A stretch of 64,000 bases of DNA from Ischnura elegans (lineage: Eukaryota; Arthropoda; Insecta; Odonata; Coenagrionidae), in NCBI RefSeq assembly GCF_921293095.1, contig NC_060259.1, forward strand, positions 5,146,001 to 5,210,000. Direction: 5' to 3'. Numbering within the stretch: position 1 is the stretch's first letter; every line of letters starts with the position of its first letter. The translations under genes were made by a program, and so were the position numbers. The notes under the pieces were generated by a model. The model searched no databases. It worked only from the letters and a program-made list of their open reading frames with translations, and was not told the origin of the DNA. This document shows, piece after piece, positions 47,391 to 59,107 of the stretch.

Positions 47391-47753
47391 CTTAAGGTAG
47401 GGAGTAGGTGAATAATAAACAAGGGAAAATGATAGGAAGGAAAGGAACGATAGGAAGATGAGAAAGATGGGAGCGACTCACCGATCTGGAACTGATGTAA
47501 ATGGATCCGGAACAGGAGAGCAGCTCGAAGACAAGATCACACGAATGGGTTGCAGATTGCAACAATATACATACGTTTGAAATAAACTCAAACGAGCATT
47601 TCAAATAATATAAAGGAACTTCTTCTTGCCCTAGGGTTAAAGCAAACCCTATCCTCCCTTCCCCCTTCTCCCCTTCCCCTTCTTCCACCCCCACTACTTC
47701 ACCAAGGAGGGCTACTGGAGGAATCCGCCTCAGGCAGCAGTTCGCCTTCGGCA

Positions 47754-47785
47754 CTGAGGATAGCGGGTCAACCCGCTGAAACGTC
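47754..47785 (+). ncRNA. Hammerhead-ribozyme-like motif upstream of the PLE
   Basis: CTGAGGA (47754-47760), one spare base, a hairpin AGCGGGT/ACCCGCT, GAAA (47778-47781), C, then GTC (47783-47785). Stem III would be the self-complementary ACGU with no loop, so it could form only between two copies; minimal dimer-acting hammerheads are known from PLEs. It is on the strand opposite to the PLE coding sequence. Confidence 0.45.
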
Positions 47786-47981
47786 TGGTTGATTCTTTGT
47801 GAATGTCCTATTTTATGTGTTTCTATGTTTTTGTTAGTGTTCTATTTGTCCGCTCTCTTCATATATATACATATAAATCCAGAGGTAAGGAAAGAAAGGG
47901 ATAGGAACATGTAATGGAAAAAGGACGAGGACAACGGTGCTGTGGTAGGTGGAAAAAAGCCAGAAATCAGAGGGTAAAAAT

Positions 47982-48057
47982 GCGGCCTGACTGGGACTCG
48001 AACCCAGAACCTCCTGGTTGCCGGCCAGGTGCTCTACCAGTTGCGCTACCAGGACGC
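47982..48057 (-). tRNA. tRNA-like sequence or tRNA-derived SINE head
   Basis: On the minus strand the 76 bases fold as a cloverleaf: acceptor arms GCGTCCT and AGGCCGC (6 of 7 pair), A-box-like TAGCGCAACTGG, anticodon stem CCTGG/CCAGG with loop CCGGCAA (anticodon GGC if read as tRNA-Ala), and B-box GGTTCGAGTCC. A TTTTT Pol III terminator follows one base later. Position 33 is C where U is almost universal, which argues for a pseudogene or SINE head. The ORFs across it are artefacts. Confidence 0.55.
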
Positions 48058-48065
48058 TTAGATTT

Positions 48066-49334
48066 GCCATGATTTCGGCGGGGGTTTATACACAAAAAAC
48101 TCCCTTTGCTTTGGCCCACAAGAGTAACCAATAGATGGCACTGGGGCAGCTCACCACTCACCAAGGGAAGGAATGGACGAGGACACAAGGATGAAAGGAA
48201 AGGTACACACTCACACGATAGTAGGAAAGAGACAGGAACATGCGTTTCGGGGCACGCAGAGCCCAAGTGAAATAAGCCAATATGGCCGATACACTACTTC
48301 ATTCATTCACACGGCGACCATATGTTCAAAAGTTTACACTGACTCTAAAATATTCCCCAAACACACATAATAAATCCCCTTTCCAAAATCCATCGGCGTC
48401 ACCTCCAACATGAAATTTGCACCTTCGGCTTCTCCTTCAAAATCACAATCTCACTTTCTCAATGACTATTATTTAAAAAATGATATTTCCCAATAACAAA
48501 ATATATCCACTCGCTTTGGCGAATGGACAACGTAAATAGTGTGACATCAAACTCACAAAAAGAATTTACGTGCAATGCAAGTATAAATTAGGCGTTAGTC
48601 TGTTCAAATGGCCACCCGTCTTGAATTCGGGCTCAATGATACGCCAAGTGACACTAACATTCAGAGATTATGCTCAAGCTTCTCCACGTGCCGCACTTAA
48701 GTCTTGCAGGGCCGTGACTAAGACCAGTCAACAGCGAATTCACTAGGTTTTTTTGTGGGGAGTACACTAGGGACTTTCAAAGGGGGGAACAATCTGGATT
48801 CAAAGGATCTTTTCGGGCTTTGGTAAATTCCAAGCTCACTTCCTTTTTCCGATGTTCTCGCCACCCCTGACCAGCTGTCCTCATACATGCCTCCTCCACG
48901 TGCCGTAGCTTGCTTGCTGCTGCTTATCACTGAACACCACTATTAGACTTCTGTCGTGTCAGAGCGTAGGAGAGAGAGATAGCGCGAGACTTCTCGTCTC
49001 TCCCTTTTATCACCTCTATATTTCCCACAACCACCTCCGGTGCACAACAACACCCTCTTTTTCCCCAACCGAAAGGCGGGTTTTCAAACACATTCCGGGA
49101 GAGAACCACCGCGTCGCCTCTCCCGGAAATCCACTCTCACACTATTTCACTTGAATTCACATGCATAACAAAAAAATATATTCTACATTGAACAAAAAAA
49201 TAAACCCTTCACATAGATCTAGTGCAGAACTCCGTTCAAAAATGCTAAAATTGTGAGCGTGCGCGCAGACGTAACCCCCCCAGCCGCGATGTTTAAAGTG
49301 ACGCGTCGGGCCGGCTCCGGTCCGTACCGCTACA
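48066..49334 (-). mobile_element. 3' LTR region of the gypsy element
   Basis: Read on the minus strand, an LTR start TGTAGCGGTACGG at 49334 follows a polypurine tract (GTGTGGGGGTG, 49345-49335). A TATA-like ATAAAAG lies about 320 bases in. The far LTR border is uncertain because no 5' LTR remains for comparison; 48066 is a guess set by the tRNA-like sequence. Confidence 0.5.
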
Positions 49335-49700
49335 CACCCCCACACTAAACTAAACACGGGGTATCTCCAATTAAATTACCCTCTGGTTAGTTTACCAGCC
49401 AAGAAACAATAAATTTTGCCTACAATAACATAAATCCAACAAAATTAATTATTGATTGAGTACTCTACCCAATCTTCTCATCCCCACAGTAGACAAACTA
49501 CTCCCCATGAGGAAGTTCAAAATATGGTTTCAAATTTCCCACATTATGTATACCAATTGACTCCCCTGAGTCTTCTTAGAGATGGCAAGCATTTGGACCC
49601 GCAAACTTTGAGACACGGAACGGTCCCGTGAATAAGTGAAAGAATTTATGAAACTCCTGTTTTCGCGTCCGAAGGACGAGGGGTTCTCATCAAGACTCGG

Positions 49701-51662
49701 TCATTTATTTGAAACATATGAGTCTTCCCCTTCTGTCTGGACCGACGAATGCGACCGGCTCGTTTGTCTCCCTCGCACCAAATGCGTTACATCAGCCCGT
49801 GAATACTCAGATTGGCCTGGTACTTTTACTAATTCATCATCCTCCCGGGATGGTTTTTCCCCAAAATGCACTTCCATAGGAGTTAATCCCGTACTCTCAT
49901 GCTCAATTTTATTAAACCATTTATTTATCCATGGCATAACTTCCACCCATTTTCCATGATCGTCCGAACAATAAGCTCGAAATACCCGGGACAACTCTCT
50001 CATTATGCGTTCACTCGGGTTCGTCTGTGGCCGGCGAATGGAGGAATAGACCACTGAAATCCCCCTTTCTCTCATAGCCTCCACCCACTCGCGACTCGTA
50101 AACTGACTTCCGTGGTCTGTCAATATTCGCCTAGGAACTCCGCACCACGGAAAATAATTATTGACTAATACCCTCACGCAATTCTTCGTTGTTGGTCTAC
50201 GCAACGGATATCCCTGCACCAACTTAGAAAAAACATCCACTACCACCAGAATATACCGATTTCTCCCCTTTCCCTTTGGTAGAGGTCCGTACAAATCTAC
50301 GGCATACAAATCCCTCGGTTCTTCCGGAATAATATTAAACATCGGACCCTCATAACTCCGATTAGGATACTTGGTCCGCTGACACAAATCACATGACCTT
50401 AATGGAGTTCTTACGAACTTTCCTATACCTACCCAGTGGTATTTGGCTTGTAACCAACGAATGACTTTATAGCTCCCACAATGTCCATACCTTTTATGGG
50501 CATACCACACTAACTTTGCCCAAACCGCTCTCGGAGCCCATACTCTATACCCGTCCTCATCTTCTCCTATCCTCCGATATAGAACCCCATTTATCACGCG
50601 ACATCTTTGTATTTTCCTGGTCGCCTTAAGGAAATTCGGATCATGTGCAGGCATTTCTCCTGTTATCCTCCTATACAGTGGTCCTAACTCCCCATCTATT
50701 CTCTGCAGACGCGCCAAATCCTTAATTGATTCTTTAGGAAATTCCGCGACTTCTACACGAAGTGCAGTGGCCATAAAGTTCTCCGTTGCCTCACCTTGAC
50801 CCTCCGTCGCCGTTCTACTAAGCCAATCAGGAACTAAATTTTTCTTCCCCGGGCAATATTCAATTTTCAAAGAGTACTCTTGCCATGCTAACACCCACCT
50901 TGTCAGACGGCTGTTATTTAATTTACATCTCTTCAAAAATGTGAGAGCTTTGTGATCCGAAATTATGGTTAACTCACTTCCTAATATAGTAGGTCGGAGT
51001 CTCTGAACGGCCCAAACAATAGCCAACGCCTCCTTTTCGGTCGTTGTGTACGCTAATTCGGCGCCTTTCAATGGGCGACTAATAAAAGCTATCACTTGCT
51101 CCCTTCCATCTTCCCCTTTTTGAAATAAAACGGCTCCAATCCCATGATGTGAGCTATCTGTCTGCAAATACATCGGCCTATCATAATCAGGATAGCGTAA
51201 CATCACTGTGTCTAAAAACTTTCTTTTCACACATTCAAACGCTTCTTGATGCTCCGCGGTCCACTTCCACACAGCTTTTCCCTTGAGGAGGGAAAGAAGT
51301 GGTACTATGAGGTGCGCATAACCCTCACAAAAGCGCGCATAGTAATTGCACAAACCCAAAAACCAACGTAATTCCCTTTGATTCGTCGGTACAGGAGCTC
51401 GCTGCACCGCACTAATTTTATCTTCGTCAGCCTTTATCCCCTCGGGCGTTAAAACATGCCCTACAAATGGAACTTGCAATCTACAGAAACGAAATTTTCC
51501 CAAATTTAATGTTACATTGGCAATTCTGAATTTTTCAAATAGAACCTTAAGGTGCTCCATGTGTTCATCGAACGAACTAGACGCCACTAAAATGTCATCC
51601 ACATACATGGTTACAAATGACTCGGCTTCCGGTCCTATAATCCTATCGATACACCTCGTCAT
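49701..51662 (-). pseudogene. Ty3/gypsy pol: RT palm, RNase H and integrase
   Basis: A 653-residue minus-strand frame. The RT catalytic motif YVDD is at residues 20-23. RNase H has the first aspartate at LQTDSSHHG (169), TTTEKEALA (near 209) and SDHKAL (236). Integrase has a zinc-binding H/C cluster (H389, H394, C424, C427) and a D, D35E triad at D456, D516 and E551. All catalytic residues are present. It is cut off from its N-terminal RT half by a frameshift and a stop in 51662-51767. The gene order RT, RNase H, integrase marks Ty3/gypsy. No envelope ORF is seen between its end and the LTR. Confidence 0.9.
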
Positions 51663-51766
51663 TGCTGCTCCACTATTTTTAATCCATAGGGGACACGCTG
51701 AAACACATAAGAAGTATGTTTATGCAAAAATGCAGTATATTTTTGGTCATTAGGATGGAGTTTCAT

Positions 51767-52690
51767 CTACCAATACGCAGACGTGAGGTCAGTGGTGGAA
51801 AAAAAACTCTTCCCATGAAATTTTCTCAAAAGTTGCTCCACCTGCGGTGGCCTATCGCGCTCAGGGATAGTAACTTTATTCAAACGGCGAGCATCCAAAC
51901 ATAACCTCACGTTTCCCTTTCCATTCTTGACTACAACAAGTGGATTTACAAATGTGCTAGGAGACTTCCTAATGATTCCCATTTCCACCATCTCATTAAT
52001 CTGGGCATCTACCAAGGGTTCATACACGCGAGGAATGGGGTAAGACTTCATTACGAAAGGCGTTTCCTCCGTCAACTGAATCCTATGCGTAAATCCTTTA
52101 ACTAACCCCGGTTCCTCAGAAAAGATCCCTTGGAATTTACTTAATAAAGCACCCAATGATCGTCTTTGATCAATATCTAAATGATTGAGGCTTTGGACTG
52201 TTTCTTTAATTTCGCTGTCCGTGACAGTGGCGCCCTTTCTCCCTTTTTCGTCGCCCAAAGTCAACGTACACACGGGAAACTCAGCCTCTACTTCACCCTC
52301 TTCTCCCACCTTAAATTGTACTTTTCCCTCCTTAAAATCAATCGTAGCGCCGACTTCCGCCAACCAGTCTGTCCCTAAGGTGAGTTGAGGAATTAAATTC
52401 TGCACAACGAGACACACTACGTCAACTTCTCTTATTCCCACTTGCACCGTAATTAACGCTTGCTTGGTAATTGCGTGCGATTTCTTTCTATTAGCACATA
52501 CCAAAAAGCACTTTTTCATCGGAAATATTGGAAGTTTGGGGTCTTTAGCTAACAGCTGCTCAAATAACGCTTCGTCTATCGCTGAGACTTCGCTACCCGT
52601 ATCCATCAGAGCCCCTACCCTATGACCTCCACACTCCACTTGAATATCCGGACATTCTCTCCTCATAACTTGTCTTTCTTCCTCATACAA
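51767..52690 (-). pseudogene. Ty3/gypsy pol: protease and RT fingers
   Basis: Protease motif ALMDTGSEVSAID lies near residues 27-39. The RT N-terminal half has NPLVVVKNGKGNVRLCLDAR and FFSTTDLTSAYW. An in-frame TAG follows directly, and about 100 bases later a one-base loss in an A run shifts the frame into the next ORF. The frame extends upstream without a stop to about 52800. The copy is thus disabled by few changes, though the missing 5' LTR also disables it. Confidence 0.88.
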
Positions 52691-52791
52691 TAAGTCGTCT
52701 AAAGGATTACCCTCTAGGATGCACGTAGCTATTATTTCTCGTGATTCCCCTTTCTTTTCTTCCGAGCTGACGGAACCACTCGCCTCGGACC

Positions 52792-53005
52792 TTACCCGTT
52801 AAACGGTATCGTCTCAATGCTTCTAACCCCCGCGCCTTCACCTTGGGTCGTCTCACCTACAACCTTACTAATTGCTCCCTCCTTCTCGCCTTCCCTTCTC
52901 GTTCTCTGGGGATTACCTAATGCCGGCGGTGGGATCGTAAAAGTGGGCAAAACCGGAGTTCTCGCCTCAGACCCTCTCAACTCCCCCTCACCCTTCCTTT
53001 ATTAT
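52792..53005 (-). pseudogene. Remnant upstream of gypsy protease, probably gag end
   Basis: A 62-residue proline- and charge-rich frame in another register just upstream of protease. Homology ends near 53005, where AT-rich DNA begins, so gag and the 5' LTR are lost. Confidence 0.4.
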
Positions 53006-53009
53006 ATTG

Positions 53010-53600
53010 TATAATATATACAATAAAAAATTCCAATAAACAGTATTGTATATAGCAGAACATTTGCGTTTTAACTTTGTCCTTTCACTCAGATTTAAGG
53101 CTGCTTTTTTATAGCATCACTCGGAACGTCACGTTAAAAATCTTCTGGTCCCTTTGAAGACGTTATAACCAAGTTCCACTGTAGTAGTATAGTTTGTTAG
53201 TATACGGGACGTTTTTTGGACGGTGTGGTGTGCATGTGGGAGTCCAAATGCATGTTGCATGCTGGTGATTGATCACCAGGTGGCTCGCAGGGTATTATTC
53301 TCTGGTATTATGTAGATGTATACGGTATAGCGTCTGCATTCCCAATCGTGACGTCACAGTCCCTCATCCCCCCCTCACTTCCCCTCCTTGCGATGTTGGC
53401 CACAGCGTTCCTGGCCAAAACGGCGGGTGTAGTAGCTGGTCTAACGTCAGATGCGTCACATCCATGGTTGGTCACATCACAAACCACCTCCATCTTTTGT
53501 TTTAGTTATGCCGTTGAAATTGTGATCTATTGAAGTGTGCCGGAATAAATTTGGATTAGCATATTACCGTTAGACGTTTTGTGGGGGTTGAAAATTCACC
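53010..53600. other. Unassigned DNA
   Basis: No credible gene; overlapping short frames near 53270-53530 are mutual shadows. Confidence 0.35.
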
Positions 53601-53606
53601 ACGGCC

Positions 53607-53872
53607 ATGACCTCTAAAGTAACACTTACGTCGTGGTTGCAGAAGAAAAGGAAAAGAGAAACTAGAGCCAAATTAAAGGTTTTGTAGATGTGCATGGTGA
53701 TTCATGTAATCTATTATGGGGCATGAGGTTTTTTTATATGTTATCTAGCGTATTTAATCGTGACGTGTTTTTCCAGGTGTTTGGCAGCCACGATGAATTC
53801 CTGTCAAGGATTAATAAGACACTTTGCTATGGGAAGCTGCCGAAAACAGACCGATTTAGTTTGCCCGTTACA
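53607..53872 (+). CDS. Possible two-exon gene fragment
   Basis: ATG near 53607 opens MTSKVTLTSWLQKKRKRE, then TRAKLK, before a weak GTTTTG donor near 53680. After TTTTTCCAG (acceptor near 53776) a block reads VFGSHDEFLSRINKTL, CYGKLPKTDRFSLPVT and meets GTAATG near 53872. The two join in phase. No family recognised. Confidence 0.35.
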
Positions 53873-54899
53873 GGTAATGCATGCTCATGTTGAAGAATAT
53901 ATAGATTGTAAGTATTATTGATGAAACATTTGTATCTTGCATTACACAATACTCCCAGTATTGGGGTTGAATCATTGTTAGAGTTGAATTTGTGGCAGTC
54001 GTTACCAACAGCATTGATTTCCGGCATAATTCTTATGTTGGTGGTTCTAAGTAGAATTGATATTTTTGTATTTGGTATTTATTGCATTGTGTATGCACAC
54101 ATGAATATACGTACATTTCAATGCGGACAATAGCTCATATAAATGAAATAACCCTCGTATAGATGAACATAATACTGCATCTACCATTTCATAATGAGCA
54201 TAAAACCAACTTATGGTGGTGGACCTGCCCATTGATGTCTTTATTCGCCTACTCAAGAATCTGAAAAGGATTACACAAGGACATCTCTGACTTAGAAGAA
54301 TTCTGCCTGAGGAACTCAAAGCACACCTAAAAATTACTGAGGACATTCGAGATGCAATGGGCAATCGTCATGTGACGATCCTAGTATTACCGTATCTATT
54401 CGTGCATCCCGGCTAACCCCATTTTTGGGCTGGCTCGTGAGGAAAAAAATATTTTATAAAAAATCATTTTTTACCCCCTAATCCTGTATCATTTTGTCAT
54501 AACATCATTGTGCAATATTTTAATTGAAATTATTCTCCCAAGTTTAGTGTTGATTTGTATCTTTTACGTGAATTTATTGGGTAATGTATCAATATCGTCA
54601 CCCTGATATCCAATGAAAAAAACTGCAGAACTATATACGATATCTACCCGTAATTATTCAATTATGGAAGGCTTTCACCAAATTAACAAGTGAAAACAGA
54701 ATGCCATCGGTACCTCATAGATGCCTGGTAGCGATGGTGTCATTTGCTTTCTGCGCAGAAGTTGTGGGCCAGAACAATACCGGGACACCTTGGGAGCACA
54801 TGGGAAAACTGAACTTAAAGTGATACCAATTGCTCACACCTCATTGTCTTCGTAGCTGCCCATCTCATTTAAAACGCAACATTTCTTAAAGCTTTTAAA
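53873..54899. other. Unassigned DNA
   Basis: No gene recognised. Confidence 0.3.
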
Positions 54900-54916
54900 G
54901 ACTAAATCCACTGGAA

Positions 54917-55732
54917 TCATCTTTGGATACCTATACCATGGCACTATCTACACATTCTCTGCTTCTTATGTTTCCTTCTGGATGAAGTGTCGGCAGGGAA
55001 GTAGGATGTAGCCATGGGCTTAGGAGGGACTGGCCGCAATCCTATTTTTAGTAGGGATTCAATTAATTCTAATCTAAATTCATGTAGGCTTTTCTTGACC
55101 CCTCTAAATTTGTTGTACAAAATAAAACTATTAATAACCATCATCTGTATCGTGCGAATTGCCAGCTTCTTATACCACCTCGGGGATTTGTGCTAACAAG
55201 AGTAGTAAGACAAGACTTGTTCACAATGATCAACTCCTCTCATGTTGAAGTTATATTTGGCAATTGCCTCAGGCTTTCTCTTGGGCCTTTGTGTACTAGG
55301 CACATCCACTAATTCACATCAAAATTCAGATGAGATCATTGTGACGTCCGTCATGTCTTTCCCCTTGAAAACGCGTATTCCATCATTGGTGTAGCGGACA
55401 ATGATCTCCCCTTTCTTCAATTTTGCACTGCTCACATCAAATGTTCTATTGTTTTCCTACCTGTCCACGGAGTGCCAGTGCAAAATGTCTGTTCTTCAAG
55501 TAGGTCTTGCGTTAGCTTCATGTTACTGTAAAAATTGTCCTTGTATAAACTGTGACCCATTCTCTTGAAGTCACACGTCAATTTATGGGCAATATTTTCT
55601 CCATGGCCCCGACCTCACAATTTCACTGGCCCCAGCATACCCGGAAGAGCCTCAACACAGGGCCAGAGGGCTCATAAAGCATATAAATTTTAATGCCATG
55701 CTTATGCATCTTACCCTGTTCATTATTATTAA
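54917..55732 (-). pseudogene. Old piggyBac transposase relic
   Basis: Minus-strand pieces in all three frames still follow piggyBac order: GKMHKHGIKIYMLYEPSG, HSLYKDNFY, LTQDLLEEQTFCTGT, KLKKGEIIVRYTNDGI, MRGVDHCEQVL, YKKLAIRTIQMMVINSFIL, then the basic RRKHKKQRMCR tail. GKMHKHG-type motifs and a DNFY block are characteristic. It is far more decayed than, and of a different subfamily from, the piggyBac at 57-59 kb. It breaks at 55732, where a Tigger end begins, so its N-terminal half was displaced or lost. Confidence 0.78.
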
Positions 55733-56329
55733 TACAGTAAAACCCCTCTTTTACACTTTTGAGGGGGACAAGGAAAAAAAGTATAAATCGCGGGAAAGTG
55801 TAAAATCGAGGTTAGGCACAATTTAATTGAAAATAACCCCTTTGAATATAGTTAAATGTTCTATTTTTCATATGGATCATGTTCTAAATGAATAGTAAGT
55901 ATAAAACCTTTAACTATGATAACAAAAAATTCTTTACTAGTACTGAACTCTCATTGAGGTAGATCATACAAAACATCAGTCCTCTGAAAGAGATCCTTTA
56001 ACACAGATAATTGCTGATAAATAAGTAAAACGGATAAACATATTCCATTAACTCCATAAAATTGAAAAAATCTTTTAAAGTTAAAATATTTTAATCTTTG
56101 AACAAACTAAAAAAAATATTTGACTTAAAATCCATTTAACATTTAATTAAAAACAATATATATCAACCTTAACTCTCAAAAAGTCTTCTTAAAATTGAAA
56201 GCAAATAATTTTATATCATGGAGTTTAAATTCAATATTCTGGGATGAATTCAGTGATGAAAAAAGAAGCACCATTACAATATGTTCTTTTAATTAGCCTT
56301 CTTCTGGAAATATTCCATTATCTTTGTTT

Positions 56330-56866
56330 GATTGGTCATTTTATTTGTGCAAATTATTTCTACTCTTTTTTTCTATGATGTCCAACAGCTATAATTCTCT
56401 CTCATTTCCTGGACAGTTGGTAATTGTAGTCTTAGTGCACTGACAGCAGATATAGCATTGATTGCGCTTTCTTTTGGAATTTCTGTATCATCATCATCAT
56501 CATCATCATCCTCCTCACTTGTCTTGATATTTTTAAAACATCTGGGATTTTCGGATTTTCCAATGACAAATGGCCTTAACTTTTCACTACCATTAGCATT
56601 AGCACCTTACAATATGTACTGTTAAACGCACTTTGCTATGCTTCCCACCATGGCAAGATTCACCTCTAAACTCTTAAAGTCTTATGGGGAAGTGTATTGA
56701 AAAAAAGGCCCGTCTCATCAAAATTGAAAATGTCTTTTGGAGCATACCCTTCTATATGCTCACTTAAACAATGTTCCTTCCACTGTGATACTGTTTGGGG
56801 AACAACACTATTGGACTCACCACAAATTGTTTTGTATACAACATTATGCCTAGTCTTAAACCTGCT
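56330..56866 (-). pseudogene. Tigger transposase, central and C-terminal part
   Basis: Continues in frame from the piece at 60364: SRFKTRHNVVYKTICGE, APKDIFNFDETGLFF (first catalytic aspartate of the DDE domain), GESCHGGKHSK, GSEKLRPFVIGKSENPRCF. A gap then removes the rest of the DDE domain, and the C-terminal tail remains as a (GAT)8 run coding poly-Asp, followed by EIPKESAINAI and TNQTKIMEYF. The internal loss and frameshifts make it inactive. Confidence 0.82.
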
Positions 56867-56999
56867 TAACCCGGTAACGCCTGAATTAAAAAGTTTCTCC
56901 GAATTTTGCGATAATCACATATTTTAAAATCAGTCACATTCTGAGTAATTTGGTGAAAATTTTACTCTTTTAGCTCTAATAGTTACGGAGATACAGCCT

Positions 57000-57015
57000 G
57001 GTACCATATGGTACC
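57000..57015. promoter_or_regulatory. piggyBac subterminal palindrome, left
   Basis: GGTACCATATGGTACC, a perfect 16-bp palindrome. Also at 59958-59973, and at 60328-60343 with the last base changed. Likely a transposase-recognition repeat. Confidence 0.5.
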
Positions 57016-57268
57016 GCTAGGCGCGTACGGGGTCAAAAAATTGAAATTCAAAAAATTTTCGAAATGCACAGTTTAATGGCAAAAATGTTAAATATTTATT
57101 ATTTTTTGCAACAAACCATCCATTTTAATACAAATTTACACTTAAATATCAAAATTTTTAAATAATTAATAAATACCAATGATTGTGAAAATTAAAATCT
57201 GTTTAAATGAAGTATGGAGTAAGGAGTAAGAATGACATAATATCTTCATTTTAGCTTTTTACTCTTTA

Positions 57269-57419
57269 TCACTGCCGCATATGGAATGGAACAAAGCAGT
57301 CAATGCATAAACCAATATTACATTTCAAACATTTAGTTCTTATTCTAGCGTTGCAATTGTCATTAGCACATCGTCGCCGCTGGGGTGTGGATTTTACAAG
57401 GTGATCATGCCCATCATAC
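57269..57419 (-). CDS. piggyBac C-terminal cysteine-rich exon
   Basis: Reads YDGHDHLVKSTPQRRRC, ANDNCNARIRTKCLKCNIG and LCIDCFVPFH: the cross-brace zinc domain ending many piggyBac transposases. A 100-bp intron (57420-57519) with GTAAGT donor and AAATAAG acceptor joins it in frame to the main ORF ending GSVTGMT. This is an inference from splice signals and frame. Confidence 0.65.
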
Positions 57420-57515
57420 CTTATTTCGTCAGGAACACGGGAAAAAAGATACACCAATATCAGTTGAATATATTATTATAATATGCATAAATTAGAAACT
57501 TATTTATTTAGCCAC

Positions 57516-59107
57516 TTACGTCATTCCAGTAACGCTTCCTCTGGATACTGGTGCACGTCCTTGAGACTTTGGGGAATCCTTGTACCTCTCCAGGTATGAT
57601 TGTACCACTGCCCGTCGGAACTCAAGCTGACTTATGTTATTTCCAGATTTTCTCATCAGCATCCATGCGTTGTGCATCATTGCATCTAAAATCCAAGAAA
57701 AAATTGGCCACCACCATTTCTTTCCCCGTACACCTATGCGGTACAGGGATATATTCCAATCCATTCGGTCTGTACCTCCCATGAATGAATTGTATTTCTT
57801 GAAAATATCCGGTCGTGGCACAAGAATCCTTTTTTTTCTGACTTTGAAAATCTCCCCACTCCTGTTATTGGATTTACTCTGTGACAGGTCGATATTGCCG
57901 ACACAACTGCCTTGTCCACCCATTTTACGACAATATTGTCCCGTACGCATCCTCTTGAATAAAAATTTCCTCGCTTCATTTTAGCTAATTCCTTATTGGA
58001 TTTCACAGGACAGTCCTTAGGAATTCTATTCTCCCTCTCAGTGCCAGTTGCACTGTAGTTCCTTTCTCGAAGATAATTAACCAATCTGTAACTCGTGAAA
58101 TAATTATCAAAATAGAACCGAAAAGGCAGTTCTTTCTTCTGCAGCTCATCTATCATCCCTACTAGGGGTGCCGCTGCCTTTCCGAATTCTTTTTCGTAAG
58201 TTTCCACTTTTCTAGGATTGTTTCCTTGGTAAATGTCGAAGTTTACCAAATAGGTATCTGAAGTATTTAGGCACCACACTTTGTAGCCAAATCTTATTGG
58301 CTTTCCCCGGATGAACTGCTTGCAGCCATGTCTTCCAAAATAGGAGATCATTGACTCGTCAAAACTCAAGCACTGTTCTTCTCTGAAGTATCTGCCGAAT
58401 CTTTCTTTTGCCAAGTCCATAAAAGGGCACATTTTCCACATCTTGTCTAATTTATCGATTGCTGTGTTATCACAGCAATGAATAAATCTATTTATTTGTA
58501 GAAATCTGTCACGTCTCATTGAGTTATACACGAGTTCGTTTCTCGTGTCTTGTGTTGCCTCCCAATAGTGCCTTTTACTGGGAACTGTATTATACCCACT
58601 TAGAAAAAGAATTGCCACAAACACTTTCAGTTCCTCAGGTGTTATATTTGGGTTATTGCAGTTGCAGAGTTGCACATACTTATTCGATTCTTGCACTAAG
58701 TGAGAAATTACTTCTTTGTCAAAAAACAGTTCAAAAATCGTGGTAGGGGACGCTTCGCGAAACATGGAGTAATCAGGGTTAGGGAAAATTCTATCATGCA
58801 CTGTGATGTCTCCATCATCCCACACGGCTTCTTGCTCCCCCTTTTTACACCTCTTAGGTGCTTTACGGCTCGGCCCAGCCACACTGCACTCTTGAACATC
58901 TTCACATATTTCTTGAGACATACCATTTTCTTGTCCACTTTTACGAACGACAACTTCAGCATTCGCTCGCAACTGGCGTCCACTCAAGTTATCCACCTTT
59001 CCACCGCTATCTTCATCGGCTGAATCTTCATCCGATAACTCGGTTACCACCGGTGGCTCGACGTATATTTCATCGAAGTCGATGTTATCGTCCTCCAGAA
59101 TTTGCAT
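57516..59107 (-). pseudogene. piggyBac transposase, single homopolymer frameshift
   Basis: The gene starts at ATG 59107 with an acidic N-terminus (EDDNIDFDEIYVEPP), followed by PNPDYSMFRE and the DDD domain. First catalytic Asp in LSFDESMISYFGRH (residue 250), second in FYFDNYFTSY (334), third in FMGGTDRMDW after the frameshift. The first frame is correct through SKSEKK, and the other through RILVPRPDIFKKYN. The switch falls in a run of eight A (57830-57837), so one base gained or lost explains it. Sequencing error is possible. DNA cutting and joining at TTAA is the family's role. The coding sequence probably splices into a C-terminal exon at 57269-57419. Confidence 0.88.

Noticed and set aside
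47834..48266. Two minus-strand ORFs of 78 and 99 codons
   Set aside because: Their most protein-like part is the translation of the tRNA-like sequence, a common annotation artefact.
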